Source: CAVVIH01 sp963748295 (GTDB lineage: Bacteria > Acidobacteriota > Vicinamibacteria > Vicinamibacterales > 2-12-FULL-66-21). Taken from it: a DNA stretch of 64,000 nt. A program made the translations under genes and the position numbers. Shown piece by piece: positions 55,716-64,000 of this stretch; the stretch's first letter is position 1; every line of letters begins with the position of its first letter. Under the pieces are notes generated by a model, which was given only the letters and a program-made list of their open reading frames with translations, was not told the origin of the DNA and ran no database searches. The stretch lies in assembly GCA_963748295.1 (NCBI GenBank), contig CAVVIH010000006.1, positions 248,001-312,000 on the forward strand, given 5' to 3'.

Positions 55716-56141
55716 TCAGCCGATCACGTCGATGCCCATCGAGCGGGCAGTGCCGGCGACGGTCCTGAACGCCGATTCGATCGAGTCGCAGTTCAGGTCG
55801 GGCATCTTGAGCTTGGCGATGTCCTCGACCTGTTTCTTCGTCACCGTGCCCACCTTGTTCTTGTTGGGCTCGTTCGATCCCTTGGCCAGGTTCGCGGCGC
55901 GCTTGAGCAGCACCGACGCCGGCGGGGTCTTGGTGATGAAGGAGTACGAACGGTCGGCGTAGACGGTCACGACGACGGGGATGATGAGCCCTTCGTCCTT
56001 GGACGTCTTCGCGTTGAAGTTCTTACAGAAGTCCATGATATTGACGCCGTGCGGACCCAAAGCGGTCCCGACCGGCGGCGCGGGCGTCGCCTTGCCCGCG
56101 GCAATCTGGAGCTTCACCATTGCCTGTATCTTCTTGGCCAT
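55716..56141 (-). CDS. rplK: ribosomal protein uL11
   Basis: A 141-aa protein, the usual length. MAKKIQAMVKLQIAAGKATPAPPVGTALGP is followed by GVNIMDFCKNFNAKT, VVVTVYADRSYSF, and a C-terminal VAGTARSMGIDVIG. It binds the GTPase-associated centre of 23S rRNA. Upstream of it is a stretch of AGCTGA-type intergenic repeats, then nusG. Confidence 0.98.
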   Translation of the reverse strand: MAKKIQAMVKLQIAAGKATPAPPVGTALGPHGVNIMDFCKNFNAKTSKDEGLIIPVVVTVYADRSYSFITKTPPASVLLKRAANLAKGSNEPNKNKVGTVTKKQVEDIAKLKMPDLNCDSIESAFRTVAGTARSMGIDVIG

Positions 56142-56215
56142 CAGCTATCAGCCATCAGCTGTCAGCCTGCTTCTCTCATCGCTGAGAGCTGAAAGCTGAG
56201 CGCTGTGAGCTACTC
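56141..56215. repeat. AGCTGA-type intergenic simple repeat
   Basis: Alternating forms of ATCAGCTATCAGCC and GAGAGCTGAAAGCTGAG between rplK and nusG. The same type occurs at about 57318-57353 ahead of the rpmG stop, and a related inverted pair (GCTTCCAGCTACCAGC / CTGGAGCTGAACTGGAAGC) lies at 57069-57137. Confidence 0.65.
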
Positions 56216-56217
56216 CT

Positions 56218-56769
56218 CTACAGTTTCTCTACCTGCAAAAAATCCAATTCGACCGGCGTTGCACGGCCGAAAATCGTCACCATCACCTTCAACGTGTTCC
56301 GATCGAGATTCACCTCGTCGACGATGCCGTTGAAGCTGGTGAACGGGCCCTCGTTGATCCGCACCTGGTCGCCCTTCTCGAAGGTGTACTTCGGCTTGGG
56401 CTTCTCGGCGGCTTCGGTCACCTGGTTCAGGATCTGGTCGACCTCTTCGCGCGACAGCGGCGTGGGCTTGGCGCCGGCGCCGACGAAGCCGGTCACCTTC
56501 GGCGTGTTCTTCACCACGTGCCACGCGTTGTCGGACATGTGCATCTCGACAAGGATGTAGCCCGGGAAGAACCGCTTCGAGCTCACCACCTTCTTGCCGC
56601 CGCGCATCTCCGCGACCTGCTCGGTCGGAATCAGAATCTCGCCGATCTCGTCCTGCAGCCCGTAGGCCTGGACGCGCTGCTCGAGCGATTCCTTGACCTT
56701 GTTCTCGAAACCGGAATACGTGTGGACGATGTACCACTGCTTCGTGCGATCGTCCGTCATGCTCGCCAT
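56218..56769 (-). CDS. nusG: transcription termination/antitermination protein NusG
   Basis: About 183 aa from the ATG at 56769, which has a GGGTGA ribosome site; a GTG 15 bases earlier is also in frame. The N-terminal NGN domain shows QWYIVHTYSGFENKVKESLEQR and RFFPGYILVEM. The KOW domain has FEKGDQVRINEGPFTSFNG near 125-150. It binds RNA polymerase to aid elongation and couples to ribosomes or Rho. The stop of secE is about 20 bases upstream. Confidence 0.96.
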   Translation of the reverse strand: MASMTDDRTKQWYIVHTYSGFENKVKESLEQRVQAYGLQDEIGEILIPTEQVAEMRGGKKVVSSKRFFPGYILVEMHMSDNAWHVVKNTPKVTGFVGAGAKPTPLSREEVDQILNQVTEAAEKPKPKYTFEKGDQVRINEGPFTSFNGIVDEVNLDRNTLKVMVTIFGRATPVELDFLQVEKL

Positions 56770-56790
56770 TGCTTGATTAGTCACCCGCGC

Positions 56791-57054
56791 TTACGCGCCG
56801 ACGGTCGAAAGAAGCCACCGATACAACCCGTCGAGGATCAGGTCGATGCCGTAGAGATACACGCCGAAGAACACCGACGTCAGGATGACGACCAGCGTCG
56901 TCGCGTAGACCTCGCGCCGGCTGGGCCACGTCACCCGCGTCATCTCGTTCCTCACTTCGGTGAGGAAGCGCCGCGAACGGCCCCACCAGCCGGTCACGCT
57001 CTCGCGCGCCCGTCCGCCGAACGAGTCTTCGTGGTCAGCCGCTACCGATTTCAT
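56791..57054 (-). CDS. secE: preprotein translocase subunit SecE
   Basis: An 87-aa protein with a charged N-terminal region, the conserved FLTEVRNEMTRVTWPSRREVYATT block, and one C-terminal membrane helix (LVVILTSVFFGVYLYGIDLIL). It is the short single-helix form. It clamps SecY in the inner-membrane translocon. It lies directly upstream of nusG and downstream of tRNA-Trp, the usual order. Confidence 0.95.
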   Translation of the reverse strand: MKSVAADHEDSFGGRARESVTGWWGRSRRFLTEVRNEMTRVTWPSRREVYATTLVVILTSVFFGVYLYGIDLILDGLYRWLLSTVGA

Positions 57055-57153
57055 TGCGTAATCCTTGAGCTTCCAGCTACCAGCTCCAGCAACCTCGTGC
57101 CTCCAGAGCCGGAACCTGGAGCTGAACTGGAAGCTATTCCCGTCTCATCAAAC

Positions 57154-57229
57154 TGGCAGGACAGGAGGGAATCGAACCCCCAACCCCCGGTTTTGGAGAC
57201 CGGTGCTCTGCCAATTGAGCTACTGTCCT
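57154..57229 (-). tRNA. tRNA-Trp (CCA)
   Basis: 76 nt with encoded CCA end. The acceptor stem is AGGACAG/CTGTCCT, the anticodon arm CCGGT-CTCCAAA-ACCGG has anticodon CCA, and the T arm contains GGTTCGATTCC. It sits between rpmG and secE. Confidence 0.97.
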
Positions 57230-57353
57230 TTATGATCGCGGGGTCCCCTGGACCCCGCTTACTCCTTCGCTCGCGCTCGCACGTCGCGTGCTCGCTCCGC
57301 TCCGTTCGCTTGGCGCTCTGAGCTGATAGCTGACAGCTGAAAGCTGATAGCTC

Positions 57354-57503
57354 CTACTTCGTCTCTTTATGCGCCGTGTGCTTCCGGCAAAAGCGGCAGA
57401 ACTTGCTGAACTCGAGCCGCTCGCTCGTCTTCTTCTTGTTCTTGGTCGTGCTGTAGTTGCGCCGTTTGCACTCCATGCACGCCAGCGAAATGATGTCTCT
57501 CAT
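57354..57503 (-). CDS. rpmG: ribosomal protein bL33
   Basis: A 49-aa protein. It reads MRDIISLACMECKRRNY, then STTKNKKKTSERLEFSKFC and ends RFCRKHTAHKETK. Two CxxC pairs (MEC with C9; CRFC) make the zinc-binding form. It lies between tuf and tRNA-Trp, its usual place, with the start 6 bases after the tuf stop. Confidence 0.96.
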   Translation of the reverse strand: MRDIISLACMECKRRNYSTTKNKKKTSERLEFSKFCRFCRKHTAHKETK

Positions 57504-57509
57504 TGCTGA

Positions 57510-58709
<1,200 letters not shown>

Positions 58710-58747
58710 GTCGTCTCTGCCCCTCGATGTATTTCAGAACTCTGGAT

Positions 58748-58820
<73 letters not shown>

Positions 58821-58885
58821 CTACGCCGCTTCGCGGGCTACGGCCGACAAGTCGGCCAAACTCAATAAACAACCTTGGTAGAGAG

Positions 58886-58957
58886 AGCGGGAGACGGGGA
58901 TCGAACCCGCGACCAACAGCTTGGAAGGCTGTGACTCTACCACTGAGTTACTCCCGC
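58886..58957 (-). tRNA. tRNA-Gly (TCC)
   Basis: 72 nt, CCA not encoded. Acceptor GCGGGAG/CTCCCGC, anticodon arm ACAGC-CTTCCAA-GCTGT giving TCC, T loop TTCGATC. Confidence 0.97.
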
Positions 58958-59114
58958 CTACGTCCCTCGACTCGCCGCGCACCGAGCGCTCGCTCGGGAC
59001 TTCGGCGCGGCAAGCCCGCCTGATGCCTTCCGGCTCGCCCGACCACTTCCACTGCCATCCGACCTGTCGAGCCGTAGCTCGCCCCCGCGCGAAGCCGCCA
59101 TCGGCGAAGGCTGA

Positions 59115-59198
59115 TGGCGAGGGAAGGATTCGAACCTTCGAAGCCACTGGGGCGACAGATTTACAGTCTGTTGCGTTTGACCGCTTCGCTACCTCGCC
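59115..59198 (-). tRNA. tRNA-Tyr (GTA)
   Basis: 84 nt with a long variable arm (GCCCCAGTGGC). Acceptor GGCGAGG/CCTCGCC, anticodon arm CAGAC-TGTAAAT-CTGTC giving GTA, T loop TTCGAAT. Confidence 0.97.
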
Positions 59199-59307
59199 GG
59201 ATTTCTCCGCCCCTCACGTTTCAGCACACTACCGCTGACGGCTGAGGGCTTTTCTTGTATCGTGTGTCAGGATTTGCGCCGCTCTGCGAATCTTCCGGCC
59301 GATTCGT

Positions 59308-59384
59308 TGGAGCTGGCGAAGGGATTTGAACCCCCGACCGGCTGATTACAAATCAGCTGCTCTACCGGACTGAGCTACGCCAGC
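59308..59384 (-). tRNA. tRNA-Thr (TGT)
   Basis: 77 nt with encoded CCA. Acceptor GCTGGCG/CGCCAGC, anticodon arm CTGAT-TTGTAAT-CAGCC (one weak pair) giving TGT, T loop TTCAAAT. It is the first tRNA of the cluster leading to tuf. Confidence 0.96.
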
Positions 59385-59492
59385 CCAGACAAAAGAGTAT
59401 TTGTAGCACGGTGTGTGCCACTCATGCAAGTGCCGGCGAGGTCAAAGTTTGCGGCTGACCCGGTGCCCCGGTTCCAGGTCCCTTTTGCTGAG

Positions 59493-60224
59493 CTAATCCG
59501 CGTGTCGGCCAGCCTGACGCTGGCGTACCGCCTCGAACAGCGTAACTCCTGCCGCTACAGACACATTCAGGCTTTCTACGGCCCCCCGCATAGGGATCGA
59601 GACCAGGCGATCGCAGCGTTCCCTGACCAGCCGCCTCAACCCCGATCCTTCCGCCCCAAGGACGAGGGCTGTTGGCAAAGTCAGGTCCACTTGGTCGTAT
59701 CGATCGCCGACATCTCCCGCCAGACCGATCGTCCAGACGCCCGCCTCTTTCAACTCCTCGATGGCTCGTGCGATGTTGACGACGGTGGCGATTCGGACGT
59801 GGGAGACGGCCCCGGCGGCGGCCTTGGCGGCGGCGCCGTCCAGGGCCGCGGAATGCCTCTGTTGTCTTATGACGCCATGAACGCCCGCGGCGTTCGCGGT
59901 CCTGAGGATCGCGCCGACATTTTGCGGGTCCTCGACCCCGTCGAGCACGACGATCAGCGGCGCGTCGGGGGCTGCCGCGGCGACCAGTTCCTCAACCGAG
60001 TAGTCGCGAGGCGCCTCGACGTCCGCGAGAATCCCCTGGTGCACGCCGCCGCGGGACGCGCGATCGAGCGTCGCCGCGTCCACACGCTCGATCGGCACGT
60101 TCTTCTGCCGCGCCAGCGACAGCGCCTGCTCGACGCGGCGGTCCGCCCGATCGCCGACCCGCAGCCGCTGCACGCGACCGGCGCGCAGCGCTTCGAGAAC
60201 GGGATTCAGGCCGTAAACGATCAT
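59493..60224 (-). CDS. rlmB: 23S rRNA (guanosine 2'-O) methyltransferase, SPOUT family
   Basis: The product is 243 aa from the ATG at 60222-60224, which overlaps the gltX stop (ATGA). The N-terminal substrate-binding domain reads MIVYGLNPVLEALRAGRVQRL. The SPOUT domain has VVLDGVEDPQNVGAILRTANA, LVLGAEGSGLRRLVRERCD and IPMRGAVESLNVSVAAGV, the motifs 1-3 that make the trefoil-knot SAM site. It methylates a 23S rRNA guanosine. The frame runs open upstream across gltX and ispDF but that is a shadow. Confidence 0.92.
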   Translation of the reverse strand: MIVYGLNPVLEALRAGRVQRLRVGDRADRRVEQALSLARQKNVPIERVDAATLDRASRGGVHQGILADVEAPRDYSVEELVAAAAPDAPLIVVLDGVEDPQNVGAILRTANAAGVHGVIRQQRHSAALDGAAAKAAAGAVSHVRIATVVNIARAIEELKEAGVWTIGLAGDVGDRYDQVDLTLPTALVLGAEGSGLRRLVRERCDRLVSIPMRGAVESLNVSVAAGVTLFEAVRQRQAGRHAD

Positions 60225-61735
60225 GAACCGGGCTGACGCACCTGCGTCGCCGCCGCGGCAAACATCAGCGCTCTTTCCCGCGCGCCGGCGATGGGCGACA
60301 CGCCGGCCGAACGCGGCAGCTCCGCGCCGCGCTCCATCGCCGGCACGGCAAGATCGAGCTCGGGACCGCCGCTCTCGCCGGTCAGCGCCACGCGGATCGG
60401 ATGGAACAGCGCCCGTCCCTTCTGACCGCTGCGCTGCCTGACGCGATTGGCGGCGGCGCGGAACGCCTCGCGATCGAGCCGCGGCGCGTTCTTCAGCTCG
60501 TCGGCAAACGCGGTTATGACGTCGCGCGCGCCGGCCTCGTGCAGCACCTCGGCGACCTCGGATCGCGCCAGCGCCTTCTCCACGTCGTACTCGAAGAGGA
60601 AGCGCAGCCGATCGGGGATCTCTTCGAGGCGATCGACCGACCCGACCGCCATCGGCAACAGCGACGTCACGAACTCGGCGGCCTCGTCGGTCCGCCGCGC
60701 AATCCAGCCGCGCGCCATGAAGTAGCGCATCGACTCGGCGGTCAGCCGTGACGGCGCGGCCTCCTTCATGTAGTGGCGATTCATCCACGCGAGCTTCTCC
60801 GGATCGAACACGCCGGCGCTGTGGCCGACGTCCTCGATCGCGAAGCGCCGCGCGAGCTCTCTGATCTCGAGCAGCTCCTCGTCGCCGCCCGGGGACCAGC
60901 CGATCAGCGCCAGATAGTTGACGAGCGCCTCGGGCAGATAGCCGCGCGCGCGAAACTCCGCCACCGACGTCGCGCCGTGACGCTTCGACAGCGGCGTGTG
61001 ATCCGGCCCCAGCACGAGCGCGAGATGGGCGAACTCCGGCGGGGTGAAGCCGAGCGCCTGATAGAGCAGCAGCTGCCGCGGCGTGTTCGAGATGTGATCC
61101 TCGCCGCGGATCACATGCGTGATCTCCATCAACGCATCGTCGACGACCACGGCGAAGTTGTACTGCGGGCGGCCGTCGGAGCGGACGATGACGGGATCGC
61201 CGATGACCTCGGTGTTGAAGATCACCTCGCCGCGGACGAGATCGTTGAACTTGACCTCGACGTTGTGCGGCACCTTGAAGCGGATGACCGGCCGCTCGCC
61301 GCGCTCGATCCGCAGCTGCGCATCCGCGAGCGAAATGCTGCGGCAGGTGCCGCGGTACTTCGGCGGCTTCCCCGCCGCGAGATCCGCCTGCCGGCTCGCC
61401 TCGAGCTGCTGCGGGGAACAGAAGCAGTAGTACGAGGCGCCGGCGTTCAGCAGCTCGTTTGCGTACGACGCGTAGAGATGCAGGCGCTCGGACTGCCTGT
61501 ACGGGCCATGCTGGCCGCCGACGTCGGGCCCCTCGTCCCAGTCGAGGCCGAGCCAGCGCAGATCCTCGAGGATGCTGGCCTCCGACTCGCGGGTCGATCG
61601 CTCGGCGTCGGTGTCCTCGATCCGCAGGATGAACGTGCCGTCCTTGCCGTGGGCGAGGAGCCAGTTGAAGAGCGCCGTCCGCGCATTGCCGACGTGCAGC
61701 TGCCCGGTCGGGCTTGGAGCAAATCGTACTCGCAT
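60221..61735 (-). CDS. gltX: glutamyl-tRNA synthetase
   Basis: The product is 504 aa, the usual size. The HIGH-type motif is FAPSPTGQLHVGNA with H14-V-G-N17, and the KMSKS-type motif is LSKRHG. A cysteine cluster, CFC followed by YRGTC, may bind zinc. VIRGEDHISNTPRQLLLYQAL is the tRNA-acceptor region. The ATG at 61735 is right for the family and overlaps the end of ispF. Whether it is discriminating, or a dual Glu/Gln enzyme, cannot be told by eye. Confidence 0.96.
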   Translation of the reverse strand: MRVRFAPSPTGQLHVGNARTALFNWLLAHGKDGTFILRIEDTDAERSTRESEASILEDLRWLGLDWDEGPDVGGQHGPYRQSERLHLYASYANELLNAGASYYCFCSPQQLEASRQADLAAGKPPKYRGTCRSISLADAQLRIERGERPVIRFKVPHNVEVKFNDLVRGEVIFNTEVIGDPVIVRSDGRPQYNFAVVVDDALMEITHVIRGEDHISNTPRQLLLYQALGFTPPEFAHLALVLGPDHTPLSKRHGATSVAEFRARGYLPEALVNYLALIGWSPGGDEELLEIRELARRFAIEDVGHSAGVFDPEKLAWMNRHYMKEAAPSRLTAESMRYFMARGWIARRTDEAAEFVTSLLPMAVGSVDRLEEIPDRLRFLFEYDVEKALARSEVAEVLHEAGARDVITAFADELKNAPRLDREAFRAAANRVRQRSGQKGRALFHPIRVALTGESGGPELDLAVPAMERGAELPRSAGVSPIAGARERALMFAAAATQVRQPGS

Positions 61736-61740
61736 CGTCC

Positions 61741-62900
61741 TCAGTGACCCGGCCCACCAGTGCGACCGCGTGCGCCGCGATCGCTTCGCCGCGGCCGACC
61801 GCATCGACACCCTCGTTCGTTTTTGCCTTGATGCTCACCGCATCGGGAGCTACGCCCAGCGTTTCGGCCAGCCGCAGCTCCATCTGCCGCTTGTGCGGTC
61901 CCAGCTTCGGCCGCTCGAGCACGATCACCACGTCCACGTTTTCAACCGTCCATCCGAGCCGCCGGACAATCGCGACCGCATCGCGGAGCAAATCGGTGCT
62001 GACGGCATCCTTCCATCGCGCATCGGTGTCCGGATAGTGCTGGCCGATGTCGCCCGCGCGCGCGGCGCCGAGGATCGCGTCGGTCACCGCGTGACACACG
62101 ACATCGGCGTCCGAATGGCCGAGGGCGCCCCGCTCGGATGGAATGGCGACGCCGCCGAGAATCAGCGGCCGGCCTTCGACGAGCTTGTGCAGGTCGTATC
62201 CGATGCCGATCCGCGTCGTCGCCGCAGGCGACGACTTCGCCGCCGCGGCGCGCGCCGCCTCGAGATCGGCTGCCGTCGTGATTTTCACGTTCGCCGAATC
62301 ACCAGGGACGATGTGCACCGCATAACCGGCGTGCTCCGCAAGCGCGGCCTCGTCGGTCGCCTCGATGCCGCTGCGCCCGACGGCCACGGCTTTCTCGAGC
62401 ACCTCGCGCCGAAAGGCCTGCGGCGTCTGCGCCATGTAGATCGCGTCCCGCGACAGCGTCTCGACGATCACCGGCGCCGCGTTCGCGTGCTCGACGCGCT
62501 TCACGGTGTCGTGGACCGGCACCGCCACGATCGCGGCGCCATGATCGCGCGCGCCGTCGATCGCGCGCGAGATCACGTCCGGCCCCACGAACGGCCGGGC
62601 TGCGTCGTGAACCAGCACGATCTGCGAGTCGCGTGCAACCGCATCGAACGCGTTGGCCACCGATGCCTGACGCGTGTCGCCGCCCTCGATCACTCTGACG
62701 CCGCTGAGCCAGGCAGGCGGTGCACTGACCAGCGCGCTCGGCAGCGCGACGATCACTTCGCTGACGCGCGGATGCGACACGAACGCGTCCACCGTCTGCT
62801 GAAGAATGCTCCGGCCGCCAATCTCGAGAAGCTGCTTCGGCACGCCGGCCCCGAGCCGCTTGCCGGCGCCGCCCGCCGCGATGATAGCCGTCACGTGCAT
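61741..62900 (-). CDS. ispDF: bifunctional IspD/IspF (MEP pathway), C-terminal frame break
   Basis: About 386 aa. Residues 1-225 are IspD (AAGGAGKRLGAGVPKQLLEIGG; VLVHDAARPFV; TVKRVEHANAAPVIVETL), making CDP-ME. Residues ~230-386 are IspF (RIGIGYDLHKLVEGRPLILGG; GHSDADVVCHAVTDAILGAA; GVDAVGRGEAIAAHAVAL), making the cyclic MEcPP. The His and Asp metal ligands of IspF are present. The expected stop, TGA at 61741-61743, is one frame off, so the frame runs on. A one-base indel in GGCCGGGTC is the likely cause. It is directly upstream of gltX. Confidence 0.93.
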
Positions 62901-62950
62901 GGATGGGGCTCAGGTACCGAGGTCAGATTTAGATTATAAGCCGCGGATTG

Positions 62951-63292
62951 GAGAGCACGGTGTTTGAGGCTGAGGAGCTGAACGGAGAGCACGGAGATTT
63001 CAACACGGAGGCGCGGAGGTGCGGAGGACGCACGGAGATGGCCTGTGGCCCGCCCGCCTTCGGCGGGCCGGACGAATCGGACAAGACGCCCGAATACAAG
63101 TGGCTCTGGTCGGGGCGGCCATTTGTATTCGCGCGCCTTGTTCGATTCGTGCCGCGCGTAGCGCGGCGCCACAGGCCACTCATGTCGCACCGCCTGGCTT
63201 TCAACCTCCGTGCGTCGTCCGCGTCTCCGTGGCTCCGTGTTGAAAACTTCGTGACCTCCGTCCCCTCCTCTTCCTCCAACACCGTGTCCTCT
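62951..63292. repeat. large imperfect nested inverted repeat
   Basis: Arms of about 165 bp pair end to end: CACGGTGTT with AACACCGTG, TTCAACACGGAG with CTCCGTGTTGAA, GGAGGACGCACGGAG with CTCCGTGCGTCGTCC, GGCCTGTGGC with GCCACAGGCC, CGAATCGGACAAG with CTTGTTCGATTCG, and CGAATACAA with TTGTATTCG. It fills the whole gap between plsC and ispDF. It looks like a mobile palindromic (MITE-like) element or a long hairpin RNA. Confidence 0.85.
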
Positions 63293-64000
63293 ACAACCGC
63301 GACGGCTCATCCACATCCTGTCTCACGACCTCACGCACGCGCTCGGCAAAGTCCCGCGCTTGCGCCCGCGTGATGCCGTCGGTCGAGATCGGGTCGTGAA
63401 TCGTAATCGTCACGTCTCCCGGACATGTCATGAGGCGCCCCTTGAGCATCACGAAGCGGCTGCGCGCGATGCTGACGGGCACAACCGGCAGCTTCGAGTC
63501 GATCGCGAGGAGGAAGATGCCCCCCTTGAAGCGCGCGACGGCGCCGTCGACGCTTCGGGTGCCTTCAGGAAAAACGATGAGCGATCGCGCGCCGCTGATG
63601 AGCCGCGACATCTTCTTCAGAATTCCGGCGCCAGGATTCTTCCTGTCGACGAGCAGGTGGCCGGTGCGCCGGAGGTGCCAGCCGAGAAACGGGAAGCTGC
63701 CGAGCGAGTCCTTGGCGATGATGCGCAGCTGGACGGGAAGCGAGAAGAACACCACCGGGATGTCGTAGATGCTCTGATGATTCGCGGCGAACACGTAGCT
63801 GCGCGATCGGTCCAGCCGCTCGAGGCCGCGGACGTCGACGCGCACCCCGGTCGTCTTCAGGATCAGCCAGGCCCACGCGCGCGCGCATTTGTGGCCGAAG
63901 TCGCCGCCCGGATCGACCAGCGTCGAGAGGATCGACACCGTGCCCAGCACGATCGTGTAGACGGCGATCGCGGGGATCAGAAAGAAGACGGTCCGCCACC
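63291..64000 (-). CDS. plsC: 1-acyl-sn-glycerol-3-phosphate acyltransferase (5' end beyond window)
   Basis: At least 236 residues, with the frame still open at the window edge, so the N-terminus is missing. A membrane segment precedes the acyltransferase domain. NHQSIYD is the catalytic HX4D, FPEGTRS is the substrate-binding block, and VVPVSIARS lies downstream. It transfers a second acyl chain in phosphatidic-acid synthesis at the inner membrane. A GTG at 63950 is open but would drop the FFLIPAIAVYTI helix. Confidence 0.92.
   Translation of the reverse strand, partial: WRTVFFLIPAIAVYTIVLGTVSILSTLVDPGGDFGHKCARAWAWLILKTTGVRVDVRGLERLDRSRSYVFAANHQSIYDIPVVFFSLPVQLRIIAKDSLGSFPFLGWHLRRTGHLLVDRKNPGAGILKKMSRLISGARSLIVFPEGTRSVDGAVARFKGGIFLLAIDSKLPVVPVSIARSRFVMLKGRLMTCPGDVTITIHDPISTDGITRAQARDFAERVREVVRQDVDEPSRL

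Noticed and set aside
57238..57262. Hairpin GGGGTCC-CCT-GGACCCC between rpmG and tRNA-Trp as a terminator
   Set aside because: No T-run follows on either strand, and the gene cluster is normally cotranscribed here.
59493..62900. One continuous frame of ~1135 codons that would fuse IspD, IspF and RlmB
   Set aside because: gltX lies in the middle in another frame with a proper start and stop, and the middle of the long frame is low-complexity Arg/Ala shadow. The missing ispF stop is explained by one base.

Overview
The window comes from a GC-rich bacterial chromosome. The likely source is an Acidobacteriota member, plausibly class Vicinamibacteria. That is inferred from an orphan MacB-type permease of the acidobacterial duplicated kind, many small families of hairpin intergenic repeats (GGCCTNAAGGCC type and others), and the mix of secreted hydrolases, kelch, ankyrin and PQQ-propeller proteins. 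No rRNA gene is present to confirm this.

Layout. Positions 1-24285 are an accessory region read almost entirely leftwards. It holds small secreted proteins, a glucosaminidase lipoprotein, a kelch protein, a ComB-type phosphatase, a GH127 glycosidase, a cytochrome b / molybdopterin oxidoreductase / hydrolase operon, a CPBP protease next to an orphan permease, an ankyrin protein, a cupin and a KefB-type antiporter. Positions 24384-37006 read rightwards. First comes an ABC ATPase / permease / LolA-like / beta-barrel export operon, then a patatin phospholipase with two cyclic-nucleotide domains, then an operon of a long diheme cytochrome c, a FAD oxidase and an aldehyde dehydrogenase. Positions 37012-41809 hold a small membrane protein, a VOC protein, a GNAT, a PQQ propeller protein and a thioredoxin-like protein.

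Positions 42515-64000 are mostly the information-processing core, read leftwards: plsC, ispDF, gltX, rlmB, tRNA-Thr/Tyr/Gly/Thr, tuf, rpmG, tRNA-Trp, secE, nusG, rplK, rplA, rplJ, rplL, rpoB and rpoC. This is the classic translation-transcription cluster. ispDF, gltX and rlmB are tightly coupled.

The most interesting locus is directly downstream of rpoC. The last ~175 bp of rpoC and a terminator-like hairpin with the same stem occur twice, about 3 kb apart (42000-42278 and 44979-45276). The segment between the copies is visibly lower in GC and carries one large gene (42515-44824, about 769 aa) of unrecognised family. That protein has a Cys/His cluster and a HEPN-like R-N-x3-H motif. The structure suggests a cargo gene captured at the 3' end of rpoC, possibly a single-gene defence system. 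No integrase is visible.

Caution: about fifteen single-base frame breaks occur across the window, including in rpoC and ispF, which should be essential. Indel errors in the assembly are therefore the simplest explanation for most broken genes. Those genes are annotated here as whole loci with the break noted.
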